From Oxalobacteraceae bacterium (GTDB lineage Bacteria > Pseudomonadota > Gammaproteobacteria > Burkholderiales > Burkholderiaceae_D): a stretch of DNA of 64,000 bases. The stretch covers positions 1 to 64,000 of the forward strand of contig JABTBR010000016.1 in NCBI GenBank assembly GCA_013284265.1, in the 5' to 3' direction. Of the stretch, positions 25,879 through 37,319 are shown piece by piece. Under the pieces are notes generated by a model. That model did no database searches. It had not been told where the DNA came from and saw nothing but the letters and a program-made list of their open reading frames with translations. Positions within the stretch are counted from its first letter, which is position 1, and each line of letters begins with the position of its first letter. The position numbers were made by a program, and so were the translations under genes.

Positions 25879-27861
25879 TCAGGGTCGGGTGCCGAAACTG
25901 CTTTCCTGCTGCTCCTGGACAGTGGCGCCTTTCGGCGCGACCGTGCCCAGGCGCGCCTTGATCGACTGCGGGCGGCCTTCGAACAGGGCGGCATAATACG
26001 TGGCGTTCGACATCACGTTTTTCACATAGGTGCGCGTTTCGAGGAAGGGAATCGCTTCGATGAACACGGCGCTTTCCATCGGCCGCGCCAACGTGGCGCG
26101 CCAGGAACGCAGCCGCCCCGGGCCGGCGTTGTAGGCGGCGGTGGCGAGCACCTGCGAGCCATCCATATTCCCCAGCACCATGTTCATGTAATTGGTACCG
26201 AGCAGGATATTGGTGCGCGCATCGCTGAGCATATGCTGCACGAAATCGCTCAGGCCGATCTTCTTGGCGACCCAGCGGCCGGTCGACGGCATCACCTGCA
26301 TCAGGCCCGAGGCGCCCACCGAGGATTGCGCATCCATGATGAAGCGTGATTCCTGGCGGATCAGGCCATACACCCAGGCCTTGTCCAGACCCAGCGTCTG
26401 CGTGGCCGGATGCATGATGTCGTCATGCGGCACCGGGAAGCGCTGGGTGTAGTCGACCTGGATGCGGGTGCGGTCCGAGGTGTTGACCATGCGGTCGAGG
26501 ATATTGTTCTGGCGCGCGAATTCGGCGGCGGCCAGATGTTCGCGTTCGTTCAGCTTGCGCAGCGACCAGTTCCATTCGCGCGTGCCTTCAAAGCGCAGGC
26601 GCATGCTGAAGAATTTGAGCGCGCGCTGGAAGCCTGGATCGGCCGCGATCGGCGCCACTTCTGCCGCCGCAATCGGCGCGCCCGGTGCCGGAATCGTCAC
26701 CAGCCGGCCCATTTCCTCGCCGGCCAGCTGGCCATAGAAGTTGGGCTGGTCGGCGATGCTACGGAACAGCATGGCCGCTTCCGCCGTCGGCGCGCTGGCG
26801 CCCGCTTCGGCCATCAGCGCGCGGCCCATCCAGTACATCCAGGCCGGATCGTTGCGCAGCGCGGCCGGCATGGCCTTGATGGTGGCCTTGACCAGTTTCC
26901 AGTCGCCGTCGCGCAGGGCGATGCGGGCTTTCCACTGGATCGCGTCGGCCGACAGCGGCGCGCCGTTCGACAGGCGCCAGTATTCGCCCGTTTCCGGCGC
27001 CAGCGAGTAGGACGATTGCAGGGCGATATTGGCCCAGCCGATGGCCTGTTCCTGCGGCGTCAGCCTGGGCAGCGCCTTGTTCAGGGCGGCCAGCGCCAGC
27101 TTGATGCTGGTCTTGGCCAGGCGGCCCACGGCCACCAGGAAAATCTCGTGCTCGATATGGCCGATGCCTGGCCCCTTGGCCACGGCCAGCGCCGGCAGGT
27201 CGACGGCCTGGATCATTTTTTTGTCGGGGCCGCCGAGCAGCACGATCAGGCGGCGCGCCTGGCCGGTGGCATTGGCCTCGCCCGACAGGCGTAGTTGCGC
27301 CCACAGGTCGTCGCTGTTGAACTGGCCGGTGACGGCCAGGGTGCCGATCAGGCCCGCGCAAGGTTCGCCATAGCCGGCCGGCGCCAGCAGCAGCGCGCGC
27401 GCTTCCTCGGCCACTTTCTGGCCCTTGATCGCGCGCGACTGCAACGCATAGCATTTGACCTGGGTGTCGTCGTTGAGCACGAACAGCGGCAGCTGCTCGT
27501 CGAAGGTGGCCCAGTCGCGCTTGCGGCCCAGCTCCAGCAGCCAGTCGTTGCGCAGGCGGTCGACGATGGCCTGGCCATCGTAGCGTTTCATGAAATCGCG
27601 GATCTCGGCCTGGCTGACATCCTTGAAACGGGATTTGAGCCGATAATAGTCGACATAGGACGGAATCGGGTAATCGGGCAGGCGGGCCGCGTAAAACTCG
27701 GCCTTGGCGGCATCGTCCTGGCGCACGGCGTCGCGCAGCAGCAGGAAGGCGTCATCGTCCTTGCGGCTTTCGGGCAGGGCCTCATCGGCCAGGGCTAGCG
27801 GGGACAGAACAGAAGCGATGACGACCACGGCGCCGGCAAACCATTTCGAAGCGGAAATCAA
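25879..27861 (-). CDS. Soluble lytic murein transglycosylase (Slt70-like)
   Basis: The product is 660 aa with a signal peptide (about 1-25, ending PLALADEA), so it acts on peptidoglycan in the periplasm. Residues about 30-470 form the long helical superhelix of Slt70-type enzymes. The C-terminal lysozyme-like domain has the catalytic Glu504 in IRQESRF, followed by the family motifs SSVGASGLMQVMPST and ATAAYNAGPGRL. It cleaves the MurNAc-GlcNAc bond to leave 1,6-anhydroMurNAc. It is divergent from the 5-formyl-THF cyclo-ligase gene with 27 bp between starts, and its stop is 48 bp from the GST start. Confidence 0.93.
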   Translation of the reverse strand: MISASKWFAGAVVVIASVLSPLALADEALPESRKDDDAFLLLRDAVRQDDAAKAEFYAARLPDYPIPSYVDYYRLKSRFKDVSQAEIRDFMKRYDGQAIVDRLRNDWLLELGRKRDWATFDEQLPLFVLNDDTQVKCYALQSRAIKGQKVAEEARALLLAPAGYGEPCAGLIGTLAVTGQFNSDDLWAQLRLSGEANATGQARRLIVLLGGPDKKMIQAVDLPALAVAKGPGIGHIEHEIFLVAVGRLAKTSIKLALAALNKALPRLTPQEQAIGWANIALQSSYSLAPETGEYWRLSNGAPLSADAIQWKARIALRDGDWKLVKATIKAMPAALRNDPAWMYWMGRALMAEAGASAPTAEAAMLFRSIADQPNFYGQLAGEEMGRLVTIPAPGAPIAAAEVAPIAADPGFQRALKFFSMRLRFEGTREWNWSLRKLNEREHLAAAEFARQNNILDRMVNTSDRTRIQVDYTQRFPVPHDDIMHPATQTLGLDKAWVYGLIRQESRFIMDAQSSVGASGLMQVMPSTGRWVAKKIGLSDFVQHMLSDARTNILLGTNYMNMVLGNMDGSQVLATAAYNAGPGRLRSWRATLARPMESAVFIEAIPFLETRTYVKNVMSNATYYAALFEGRPQSIKARLGTVAPKGATVQEQQESSFGTRP

Positions 27862-27888
27862 TGTGCAACTCTCACAAATGTATTAGAC

Positions 27889-28509
27889 ATGACCAGCGAC
27901 CCTAGAATACCACGCGCAGCAAACGATTCACCAGCGCTCGCGCTCGCTGGCAAGAGCGAATTGCGGCGCCACATGCTGGCCGCGCGGCGCGCCATCGTCG
28001 CCGATACGCGCGCGCAGTGGGATGGCGCGATCGGCGGCCATATCGTGGCCTGGTGGCGCGCGGCGCAAGTCGAGGCGCTGGGTGTGTACTGGCCGCTCAA
28101 GGATGAACCGGAATTGAGCGCGGCTTACGCCGAACTGGCGCGGCTGGGGGTGCGCCTGCTGCTGCCCGTGGTGAAGGAGCGCGCCGCGCCGCTGGCCTTC
28201 GCGCAGTGGCGCATTGGCGAGGCGATGGTCAAGGATACGATGGGGGTGGCGGTGCCGGCCGAACTGCGCTTCGAGGCGATGCCGCCGGCGCTGCTGGTGC
28301 CCTGCCTGGGGTTTAATGCGCAGGGCTATCGGCTGGGGTATGGGGGCGGGTTTTACGACCGCACGCTGGAGCATGCGCCCCGGCCGCGCACGGTGGGCGT
28401 GGCGTATGCGTGCTTGCAGGGGGATTTCGGCAGCGATGCGCATGATGTGGCGCTCGATTGCATAGTGACGGAGCGGGGTGTCATCGGCGGGCCGTTGGCA
28501 GGCGCTTAA
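27889..28509 (+). CDS. 5-formyltetrahydrofolate cyclo-ligase
   Basis: The product is 206 aa. The family (YgfA/MTHFS) converts 5-formyl-THF to 5,10-methenyl-THF with ATP. The basic N-terminal helix KSELRRHMLAARRAIV and the signature GYRLGYGGGFYDRTLE at about 146-161 are present, with LLVPCLGFNAQG just before. Length is normal. The stop codon (28507-28509) abuts a palindromic repeat, which should serve as terminator. It is convergent with metF on the other side of the repeat, so two folate genes share it. The C-terminal region uses G-rich codons (GGGGTA runs) somewhat unlike the neighbours. Confidence 0.92.
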   Translation: MTSDPRIPRAANDSPALALAGKSELRRHMLAARRAIVADTRAQWDGAIGGHIVAWWRAAQVEALGVYWPLKDEPELSAAYAELARLGVRLLLPVVKERAAPLAFAQWRIGEAMVKDTMGVAVPAELRFEAMPPALLVPCLGFNAQGYRLGYGGGFYDRTLEHAPRPRTVGVAYACLQGDFGSDAHDVALDCIVTERGVIGGPLAGA

Positions 28510-28572
28510 AACCCACGGCGTAACCCTGGGGTCTGACCCGCCGGGTCAGACCCCGGCTCTTTGCCGTGGGTT
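28510..28572. repeat. CCACGG palindrome, 63-bp class (copy C)
   Basis: AACCCACGGCG to CTTTGCCGTGGGTT with the GGGGTCTGACCCG / CGGGTCAGACCCC core. An A run precedes it and TTTT follows. It touches the stop codon of the cyclo-ligase gene and ends 67 bp before the metF stop, so it can terminate from both directions. Confidence 0.92.
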
Positions 28573-28638
28573 TTAACGAAGCCGGCGGCACGCCTGCTCC
28601 TTGGGAAAGCTAGCGGTGCACTGCTGCTACAAACCGCT

Positions 28639-29466
28639 TTACGCCAGGCGCTTCCACAGCGCCGTCGTCGCCGCCGCCTGGTTCATGCTATAGAAATGCA
28701 GACCCGGCGCGCCGCCCGCCAGCAGGCGTTCGCACAACTGGGTGACCACATCCAGGCCGAAGGCCTTGATCGAGGCGCTGTCGTCGCCGAAGCTGGCCAG
28801 CTTCAGACGGATCCAGCGCGGGATCTCGGCGCCGCACATATCCGAGAAGCGCATCAGCTGGGTGTAGTTGGTGATCGGCATGATGCCGGCCACCACAGGC
28901 ACATGAATGCCCATCTTGCCGGTCTGCTCGACGAACTGGAAGTAGGCGTCGGCATTGTAGAAATACTGGGTGATCGCGGCATCGGCACCGGCCTTGACCT
29001 TGCGTTCAAACGCCAGCAGATCGTCCCGCGGCGACTTGGCCTGCGGGTGCACTTCCGGATAGGCCGCCACCTCGATGTGGAACCAGTCGCCCGTTTCGGC
29101 GCGGATGAATTCCACCAGCTCATTGGCGTAGCGGAACTCGCCGGCCGCGCCATAGCCGCTCGGCAAGTCGCCGCGCAGGGCCACCACGCGGCGGATATTG
29201 TGCGACTTGAACTCGGCCAGGATGGCGCGGATCGATTCGCGCGTGCCGCCCACGCAGGACAGGTGGGGCGCGGCGTCTTCGCCGGCGGCCAGGATTTCAA
29301 CCACGGTGTCGAGCGTGCCGCGCTGGGTGCTGCCACCGGCGCCAAAGGTCACGGAGAAATATTTAGGGTGCAGCTCGGACAGCTGGGCGCGCGTGGCGCG
29401 CAGCTTTTCCGCACCTTCCACCGTCTTCGGTGGAAAGAATTCGATACTGAAATTAGGAGTTTCCAT
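28639..29466 (-). CDS. metF: 5,10-methylenetetrahydrofolate reductase [NAD(P)H]
   Basis: The product is 275 aa, the typical bacterial MetF length. It reduces 5,10-methylene-THF to 5-methyl-THF for methionine synthesis, with FAD. Conserved segments are SIEFFPPKT at the N-terminus, VTFGAGGSTQRGTLD (where the Glu/Asp region binds folate), ALRGDLPSGYG, and the ITQYFYNADAYFQFVE strand. The first 14 bases overlap the end of the upstream small membrane-protein gene, so the two are translationally coupled. It belongs to the ahcY - membrane protein - metF group and therefore should fall under the SAH riboswitch. Confidence 0.95.
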   Translation of the reverse strand: METPNFSIEFFPPKTVEGAEKLRATRAQLSELHPKYFSVTFGAGGSTQRGTLDTVVEILAAGEDAAPHLSCVGGTRESIRAILAEFKSHNIRRVVALRGDLPSGYGAAGEFRYANELVEFIRAETGDWFHIEVAAYPEVHPQAKSPRDDLLAFERKVKAGADAAITQYFYNADAYFQFVEQTGKMGIHVPVVAGIMPITNYTQLMRFSDMCGAEIPRWIRLKLASFGDDSASIKAFGLDVVTQLCERLLAGGAPGLHFYSMNQAAATTALWKRLA

Positions 29467-29809
29467 CTGCGTTCTTCAGAAGTAAGGTGGACAAGGCCCA
29501 GGAAATTACGCTGTAGAGTAAGGCACCGCCTATGGCCGCCCAGAAGCTGTCGACATGGAAGCCGTCGACCCATTGGGCCACCAGCCAGAACATGAAGCCA
29601 TTGATGATGAAGATGAACAGGCCCAGCGACAACACGGTCACGGGCAAGGTCAGCAACAGCAGCAGGGGGCGGATCAGCGTATTGACCAGACCGAGTACAA
29701 GGGCCGCGACGAGGGCTGCGCCAATGCTTGTGACATCGACGGAATGCATCAGGTAGGGCACTGCGAACAGGGCGGCCGCATTGATTAACCAGGTAAGGAC
29801 CAAACGCAT
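29453..29809 (-). CDS. Phage holin family 4-type small membrane protein
   Basis: The product is 118 aa with four hydrophobic segments, approximately 3-22, 26-50 (including TSIGAALVAALVLGLVNTLI), 52-75 and 88-110. The sequence VNTLIRPLLLLLTLPVTVLS is typical of the Phage_holin_4_2 (PF04020) family, which despite its name is chromosomal in most bacteria; its role is unknown. It lies between ahcY (78 bp) and metF (14-bp overlap), an arrangement seen in other betaproteobacteria. No sign of prophage genes nearby. Function in methyl-cycle control is not established. Confidence 0.85.
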   Translation of the reverse strand: MRLVLTWLINAAALFAVPYLMHSVDVTSIGAALVAALVLGLVNTLIRPLLLLLTLPVTVLSLGLFIFIINGFMFWLVAQWVDGFHVDSFWAAIGGALLYSVISWALSTLLLKNADGNS

Positions 29810-29887
29810 AGTGTAAGACTCGCTGCAAGAAAGTAAGGATGCGGCGCGCCAGCGGGAACAGACCCCGCCGCCGCGCCGCCCGCCGGA

Positions 29888-31315
<1,428 letters not shown>

Positions 31316-31345
31316 CACGCCCTCCTTTCAGTTAGAAAAAAGTAA

Positions 31346-31408
31346 CGTGAGCGCGGTTGCAGATTCCGAGCCTGGCGAATGGTGAATTCGTCGCAACGCT
31401 CCTCGGAA
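31346..31408 (-). promoter_or_regulatory. SAH riboswitch in the ahcY leader
   Basis: On the minus strand the leader reads CCGAGGAGCGTTGCGAC, then CCAGGCTCGG, then CAACCGCGCTCACG. This matches the SAH riboswitch consensus as I know it: P1 is CCGAG/CTCGG, the conserved GAGCG-UUGCGAC core follows P1, and the downstream CGCTC pairs with GAGCG to form the pseudoknot. It ends 30 nt before the ATG. SAH riboswitches are on-switches found upstream of ahcY in beta- and gammaproteobacteria. Here it would turn on ahcY, the holin-like gene and metF when SAH rises. Confidence 0.9.
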
Positions 31409-31413
31409 GGTGC

Positions 31414-31442
31414 ATTCTAGCACCGATGGCGGGCGGGGGCGC
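31414..31442 (-). promoter_or_regulatory. Probable ahcY promoter
   Basis: TAGAAT (31414-31419, minus strand) is a good -10 box lying just upstream of the riboswitch, so transcription would start at or next to P1. A weak TTGCGC is 19 bp upstream. The -35 assignment is tentative. Confidence 0.5.
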
Positions 31443-31571
31443 AAGTAAAACCCTGTGGCGAACGGGGCTTTCGTCGTAAAAAAGTGCGCGGCGACTGGCT
31501 TGCAAATCCGGAGCAAAGGTGCCGGCGGCTTGCGTTTACATTCACGGCAAAGGTGCCGGCGGCTATCTTAA

Positions 31572-31669
31572 AACCCACGGCAAAGAGCTGGGGGCCTGCC
31601 CCGCAGGGACAGGCGGGGCGCAGCCCCTCCCCGGACCCTAGGTCAGACCCCGGATTTACGCCGTGGGTT
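31572..31669. repeat. CCACGG palindrome, 98-bp class (copy D)
   Basis: Begins AACCCACGGCAAAGAGC and ends TTACGCCGTGGGTT, that is, the 63-bp class in inverted orientation with a longer centre. The centre holds GCAGCCCCTCCCCGGACCC, shared with copy E, and GGTCAGACCCC of the short class. Degenerate pieces (CACGGCAAAGGTGCCGGCGG) precede it at about 31541-31565. It lies between metK (downstream side) and the ahcY promoter. Confidence 0.88.
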
Positions 31670-31713
31670 TTAAAAAAATAAAAAAGCCCCTCGGCGCGCG
31701 GAGCGCGGAGGGG
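31669..31713 (-). terminator. Terminator of metK
   Basis: GCCCCTC (31685-31691) pairs with GAGGGGC (31707-31713), with GC-rich inner pairing. On the minus strand it is followed by TTTTTTATTTTTTT. It lies 38 nt past the metK stop. Poly-A on the plus strand makes this a strong intrinsic terminator for metK. Confidence 0.85.
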
Positions 31714-31751
31714 CGTTTTTCCTTGCGGCGGCGGGGCCGCCGCACAATGGC

Positions 31752-32918
<1,167 letters not shown>

Positions 32919-32921
<3 letters not shown>

Positions 32922-33008
32922 CGCAAGCTCCTGCAATTGGTGTAGATGTTATGTCGCAACCAATAGGGCTTGCGACGCTTTAGCGAGATTTATATTCCGC
33001 ATCGCAAG
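32919..33008 (-). promoter_or_regulatory. Candidate regulatory RNA leader of metK
   Basis: On the minus strand, CTTGCGATGC (33008-32999) can pair over 10 positions, one of them G-U, with GCGTCGCAAG (32978-32969). The same GTCGCAA can instead pair perfectly with TTGCGAC (32959-32953), and again with CTTGCGATG (32927-32919), which contains the metK start codon. Three competing helices, one of which hides the start codon, are the layout of a translational switch. I do not recognise it as a known SAM riboswitch class; ligand and mechanism are inferred only. Confidence 0.5.
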
Positions 33009-33118
33009 TTGTCTGTTAACTCAGCGGATAGTGCATACGTGGTATTTTACGCTTCTTAAAAAAATTTTGGCCAAGCAATAGCGGTCAAATCGCACCTTAT
33101 TTATCCAGATCAATATCC

Positions 33119-33973
33119 ATGCTTGTCGCCCTCTTCCGCTTCCTGTCCATCTTTCCCTTGCCATTCCTGCATGCTCTCGGCACAGGACTGGGCTGGCTGG
33201 TTTATCTCGCATCTCCATCGTACCGGCGCCGTATGCGCGACAATTTACGCCAAGCTGGCTATGGCGATCTGCTCCCGCAGGCCATTGCCGAGGCCGGCAA
33301 AAGCATCGTCGAACTGCCCTTTATCTGGTGCGCGGCGCCGCAGCGGGTATCGAGCCATGCCAGCGATGAAAACTGGCAAATCGTCCAGGCCGAGCTCGAC
33401 GCTGGCCGCGGAATCGTGTTCCTGACGCCACACCTGGGCTGCTTCGAGATCGTTGCGCAGGAAATCGCGCTGCGCACCGAGCTCACCGTGATGTACCGGC
33501 CGCCGAAAAAAGCGGCGCTCAAGCCCCTGATCGAGGGCGCGCGCGCGCGCAAGAACCTGCTGCTGGCGCCGGCCACCATGTCCGGCGTGCGCATCCTGGC
33601 CAAGACGCTCAAGAAGGGCCGGCCGATCGGCCTGCTGCCCGACCAGGTGCCGCAGGAAGGCGAAGGCGTCTGGGCCGACTTTTTCGGCCGCAGCGCCTAC
33701 ACCATGACCCTGCCGGCCAAGCTGGCGCAGATGGGCGATGCCACCGTCATCGTCACCTACGCCGAACGGCTGCCCGGCGGCAAAGGCTTCGTGATCCGCT
33801 TCGTCCCCTTCACAGGCGAACTGAGCGGCAGCGCGGCCGAGCAGGCACGCCTGATCAACGCGGCGATGGAGCAGCTGATCGCGCGCAGCCCGGCGCAATA
33901 TTTCTGGAGTTACAACCGCTACAAGGTGCCTGACGGCATCGCGGCCCCCGACGCTGGCAAGGAGGCCGCATGA
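33119..33973 (+). CDS. Lysophospholipid / lipid A acyltransferase (LpxL-HtrB family)
   Basis: The product is 284 aa. An N-terminal membrane anchor (about 2-31, including FLSIFPLPFLHALGTGLGWL) is followed by the catalytic HxxxxD/E motif HLGCFE (H105-E110) in FLTPHLGCFE. Family landmarks include VMYRPPKKAALKPLIEGARA, GLLPDQVPQEGEG and the C-terminal YFWSYNRYK. This family adds secondary acyl chains to the Kdo-lipid A precursor at the inner membrane. The ATG at 33119 is 198 bp from the divergent metK start. Its stop overlaps the next ATG by four bases, so it is an operon with a paralogue. Which lipid A position each gene acylates is not deducible. Confidence 0.88.
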   Translation: MLVALFRFLSIFPLPFLHALGTGLGWLVYLASPSYRRRMRDNLRQAGYGDLLPQAIAEAGKSIVELPFIWCAAPQRVSSHASDENWQIVQAELDAGRGIVFLTPHLGCFEIVAQEIALRTELTVMYRPPKKAALKPLIEGARARKNLLLAPATMSGVRILAKTLKKGRPIGLLPDQVPQEGEGVWADFFGRSAYTMTLPAKLAQMGDATVIVTYAERLPGGKGFVIRFVPFTGELSGSAAEQARLINAAMEQLIARSPAQYFWSYNRYKVPDGIAAPDAGKEAA

Positions 33974-34851
33974 AATTGCTACTTGGACTGATGTGGCTGC
34001 TGCACTGGTTGCCCCTGCCCCTGCTGGGCCGCTTCGGCGAAGGGATAGGCAGCATCCTGTTCCTGCTGCTGCGCTCGCGCCGCCATATCACACTGACCAA
34101 TCTGCGCCTGTGCCTGCCTGAACTGAGCGAGGCCGAACGGGTCGTGCGGGCGCGCCAGCACTTCCAGGCCTATTCGCGCAGCGTGTGGGAACGCAGCATC
34201 CTGTGGTGGGCTTCGGAAGCGCGGCTGCGCCGCCTCATCGTGGTCGAGCCCGGTCCGGTGCCGGTGGCGGCCATGACGCAGCAGCCGACCATCCTGCTGT
34301 GTCCGCACTTCGTCTGCCTGGATGTGGCCGGTGTCGCCATCGCCATGGAAACGAGCGCATCGTCCATGTATGTGCAGCAAAAGAACGCCAGTTTCGATAA
34401 AGTGCTGCGCCAGGGCCGCTCCCGCTTCAAACCGGTCAAGCTGTTCACACGGCAGGACGGCATCAAGCCCATCCTGCGCGCCTTGCGCGACAAACTGCCC
34501 TATTTCATGCTGCCGGATATGGATTTCGGCGAAAAAGACGCGGAGTTCGTGCCCTTCTTCGGCATCGAGGCGGCCACCTTGACCGCCACCGCGCGTATCG
34601 CCGCCACCACCGGCGCCCAGGTGATGCCGGTGATCGCCACCTTCCTGCCCAATTATCAAGGCTGGCGTGTGAAGTTCTATCCGGTGTGGGACAATTACCC
34701 CGGTACCGACATGGTCGCGGCCACGCGCCGCATGAATGCCTTTATCGAGGAACGCGTGCGCGAAGCGGCGGCCGAGTACTTCTGGACCCACAAGCGCTTC
34801 AAGACCCGCCCGCCCGGCCAGCCTTCGCTGTACCAGCCGCCGCGGTCCTGA
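33970..34851 (+). CDS. Lipid A acyltransferase paralogue (LpxL/LpxM family)
   Basis: The product is 293 aa, related to the preceding gene but clearly distinct. An N-terminal hydrophobic anchor (about 3-35) precedes the catalytic HFVCLD (H113-D118). MYVQQKNASFDKVLRQGRSR and LPYFMLPDMDFGEKDAEFVPF are characteristic, and the C-terminus carries YFWTHKRFKTRPPG. It overlaps the previous gene (ATGA) and ends 43 bp before dapF. The two enzymes probably carry out sequential secondary acylations, like LpxL and LpxM in enterobacteria, which is an inference. Confidence 0.9.
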   Translation: MKLLLGLMWLLHWLPLPLLGRFGEGIGSILFLLLRSRRHITLTNLRLCLPELSEAERVVRARQHFQAYSRSVWERSILWWASEARLRRLIVVEPGPVPVAAMTQQPTILLCPHFVCLDVAGVAIAMETSASSMYVQQKNASFDKVLRQGRSRFKPVKLFTRQDGIKPILRALRDKLPYFMLPDMDFGEKDAEFVPFFGIEAATLTATARIAATTGAQVMPVIATFLPNYQGWRVKFYPVWDNYPGTDMVAATRRMNAFIEERVREAAAEYFWTHKRFKTRPPGQPSLYQPPRS

Positions 34852-34893
34852 AGCCCCGCCCGCCAGGGCCCCGTACGACTGCCCACTCATTCA

Positions 34894-35757
34894 ATGAAGC
34901 TCAAATTTACCAAGATGCACGGCGCCGGCAACGACTTCGTCGTCATCGACGCGATCAACCAGCACATCGACTTTAGCCCGGCCCAGTGGCAACGCCTGGG
35001 CGACCGCCGCTTCGGCGTCGGTGCCGACCAGATCCTGCTGGTCGAGCAATCGGCCGTGGCCGGCTGCGACTTCCGCTACCGCATCTTCAACGCCGACGGC
35101 GGCGAAGTGGAACAGTGCGGCAATGGCTCGCGCGCCTTCGTCAAGTTCGTGGTGGAAAAAGGCTTGACGGTGCAATCGAGCATCACCGTGGAAACCAAGG
35201 GCGGCATCATCGCCCCCCGCCTGGAAGCGGACGGCAGCATCACCGTGGACATGGGCGCGCCGGTGCTCGAGCCGGCCCTGGTGCCCTTCGACGCCGAGGA
35301 GCTGCAAGGCCAGCGGCAGGGGCGCGACACCTTGTGGCCGCTGGAACTGGAACTGTGCGGAACGCGCGAAACGGTGCTGGTGTCGGCCGTGTCGATGGGT
35401 AATCCGCATGCGGTGCAGGTGGTGGCCGATGTCGATGCCGCCCCGGTCGAGCTGACCGGTCCGCTGATCGAACACCATCCGCGCTTCCCCAAGCGCGTCA
35501 ACGCCGGCTTCATGCAGGTGCTCGGACGCCATCACATCCGCTTGCGCGTGTATGAACGGGGCGCCGGCGAAACCCTGGCCTGCGGCACCGGCGCCTGCGC
35601 CGCCGTGGTGGCCGGCATCCGCCGCGGCCTGCTTGACTCGCCGGTGCGGGTCGACGCCCGCGGCGGCCAGCTGTCGATCGCGTGGAAGGGCGAAGGCCAG
35701 CCGGTGGAACTGACCGGACCGGCCATTACCGTGTTCGAGGGTGAGATCGAGATCTGA
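34894..35757 (+). CDS. dapF: Diaminopimelate epimerase
   Basis: The product is 287 aa. It interconverts LL- and meso-diaminopimelate for lysine and peptidoglycan synthesis without cofactor. The two catalytic cysteines are visible: C75 in QCGNGSRAF and C230 in [10 protein letters not shown]. The N-terminal motif [15 protein letters not shown] and MGNPHAV are conserved. The next gene in line is normally a DUF484 protein and xerC, but here a minus-strand Sel1-repeat gene and two porin genes intervene. The convergent Sel1 gene starts 12 bp after the stop, with no terminator visible. Confidence 0.96.
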   Translation: MKLKFTKMHGAGNDFVVIDAINQHIDFSPAQWQRLGDRRFGVGADQILLVEQSAVAGCDFRYRIFNADGGEVEQCGNGSRAFVKFVVEKGLTVQSSITVETKGGIIAPRLEADGSITVDMGAPVLEPALVPFDAEELQGQRQGRDTLWPLELELCGTRETVLVSAVSMGNPHAVQVVADVDAAPVELTGPLIEHHPRFPKRVNAGFMQVLGRHHIRLRVYERGAGETLACGTGACAAVVAGIRRGLLDSPVRVDARGGQLSIAWKGEGQPVELTGPAITVFEGEIEI

Positions 35758-35768
35758 GGCCGAGGCCC

Positions 35769-37319
35769 TCAGGCCGGCACCAATCCATCCGGCTCCATGC
35801 CGCTGGCCAGCCAAGTCTTGAGGCGGTACAAACGCCGGCGGTAATTGCCTTCCGGTCCGGCCTGGCTGCAATCGAGCTGCTCGAACAGGCGGCCGATGCG
35901 GTCCAGCGCCTGGCGCTGCTGGGCCGTGCGCAGCAAAATCAGGCGGCGCTTGCTGCGCCCGTAACTGGCGCGGATATCGACCACCAGGCAATGGCCCTGG
36001 TCGGCCGCCTTCACATCGAGCAGCAGCGCTTCGGCCCGGGTCAGGCCGAACAGCGCGGCCAGCTCCACCCTGCCAGCGAGCAAAGGCTGGTTTTCCACCT
36101 GTTCGCGCGTGAGCATCGGCACCACCGTGTCGGCCCATGCAGGCAGGCTGGACGGCGCGGCGATCTTGGCCAGCGCCGCTTCGGCCTCGGCACAGCCCTG
36201 GGCCGCGGCCTTTTGCAGCCAGTAGGCGGCGCGCACATCGCTGTTTTCATCGCCACGCCGGGTACGCCAGGCATGGATGCCGCATTCGAGCTGGGCCGCG
36301 CTATGGCCCATGTCGGCCGCGCGCTCCAGATAAGTCTGGGCTTCGCTGACGCTGCGCTGGGAAAATTCCGGTTTGATATAAATACGCGACAGCGCGAACC
36401 AGGCGTCGGCCAGGCCCTGCTCGCCAGCCTGGGTCAGCCAGCGGATCGCGCGCTTGAAATTGACGGCGCCGATGCCGGAACTGAGGCGGGCGCCATCGCA
36501 ATTCATGCGCGCGAACCACAGGCCCAGTTCGAGCTGGGCGCCGCGGTCGCCGGCCAGCGCGGCCGTTTCGCGGCAGCGCTGCAGTTCGGACAGGCTCAGC
36601 GGATCGCGGCTGGCCACTTCGCTCAGGGCCTGGGCGCAGCGGCCCAGCAAAGCCAGTTGCTGCTCGCCCAGTTGCCAGCCGGCGGCGCGCGCCGCTTCGG
36701 CGTCGGCCGGTGCATCGTTGAGCAGGGTACGGGCCAGCGGCATGGCGCGTTGTAAATAGGCCAGGCGGTTGCCGGCATTCCAGGCCAGGTCGAGCACCGC
36801 GAAGTGAGCCGGCACCACCTGGTCTTCCAGCTGCTGGCCGGGCCAGGGGGCGGCGGCCACGGCGGGACGCTGGGGCGCCAGCGGCACCGGCGCGGCGCCC
36901 TGGCGCGCCAGCAGCCATTGGGCTTCTTGCGAACCGGCCCGGGCGGCCACGCTCAGCGCGCGCAGCGCCTTCTCGCGCAGGGCGGCGGACGCTTCTTCGA
37001 TCTCGGGCGCGCGGTTGAACACCAGTTGGGCCAGCACCAGTCCGGCCGCGGCAATGCCGGCGTCGTGGGCGCGCTCATACCAAAGCAGCACCCCGGCCTG
37101 GCCGTGGCGCGCGTAGTCGTAACTGATATGTGTGCCGATCAGGCGCCAGGCTTCCTGCTGGCCCTGCTGGGCGGCCCGGTCGAGCCAGTGCAAGGCGGTG
37201 GGCATGCTCTTCGGTAAGCTAGCGCCCCCGAACAGATACAGCTTGCCCAGGGCGAGCTGGCAACCCGCATCTCCAGCACGGGCCCCACGGATGATCCCTA
37301 ACTCTTCTCGATTTGCCAT
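35769..37319 (-). CDS. Sel1-like repeat protein
   Basis: The product is 516 aa, without signal peptide. Repeats of Sel1 type (about 36 residues) are seen at the N-terminus (DAGCQLALGKLYLFGGASLP, then ALHWLDRAAQQGQQEAW) and around residues 270-370, with QLELGLWFARMNCDG, AIRWLTQAGEQGLADAWFAL, YLERAADMGHSAAQLECGIH and YWLQKAAAQGCAEAEAAL. The last about 100 residues are different, basic and unlike Sel1 (SYGRSKRRLILLRTAQQRQA), possibly a separate interaction domain. Sel1 repeats act as protein-protein scaffolds; partner unknown. It is convergent with dapF and divergent from the porin region. Confidence 0.75.
   Translation of the reverse strand: MANREELGIIRGARAGDAGCQLALGKLYLFGGASLPKSMPTALHWLDRAAQQGQQEAWRLIGTHISYDYARHGQAGVLLWYERAHDAGIAAAGLVLAQLVFNRAPEIEEASAALREKALRALSVAARAGSQEAQWLLARQGAAPVPLAPQRPAVAAAPWPGQQLEDQVVPAHFAVLDLAWNAGNRLAYLQRAMPLARTLLNDAPADAEAARAAGWQLGEQQLALLGRCAQALSEVASRDPLSLSELQRCRETAALAGDRGAQLELGLWFARMNCDGARLSSGIGAVNFKRAIRWLTQAGEQGLADAWFALSRIYIKPEFSQRSVSEAQTYLERAADMGHSAAQLECGIHAWRTRRGDENSDVRAAYWLQKAAAQGCAEAEAALAKIAAPSSLPAWADTVVPMLTREQVENQPLLAGRVELAALFGLTRAEALLLDVKAADQGHCLVVDIRASYGRSKRRLILLRTAQQRQALDRIGRLFEQLDCSQAGPEGNYRRRLYRLKTWLASGMEPDGLVPA

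Noticed and set aside
29453..29809. Prophage remnant suggested by the holin family name
   Set aside because: The family is mostly chromosomal and no other phage gene is nearby; position between ahcY and metF is conserved-looking.
32937..33118. SAM-II or SAM/SAH riboswitch in front of metK
   Set aside because: The conserved core sequences I know for those classes are not present; only competing hairpins are visible, so no known class was assigned.
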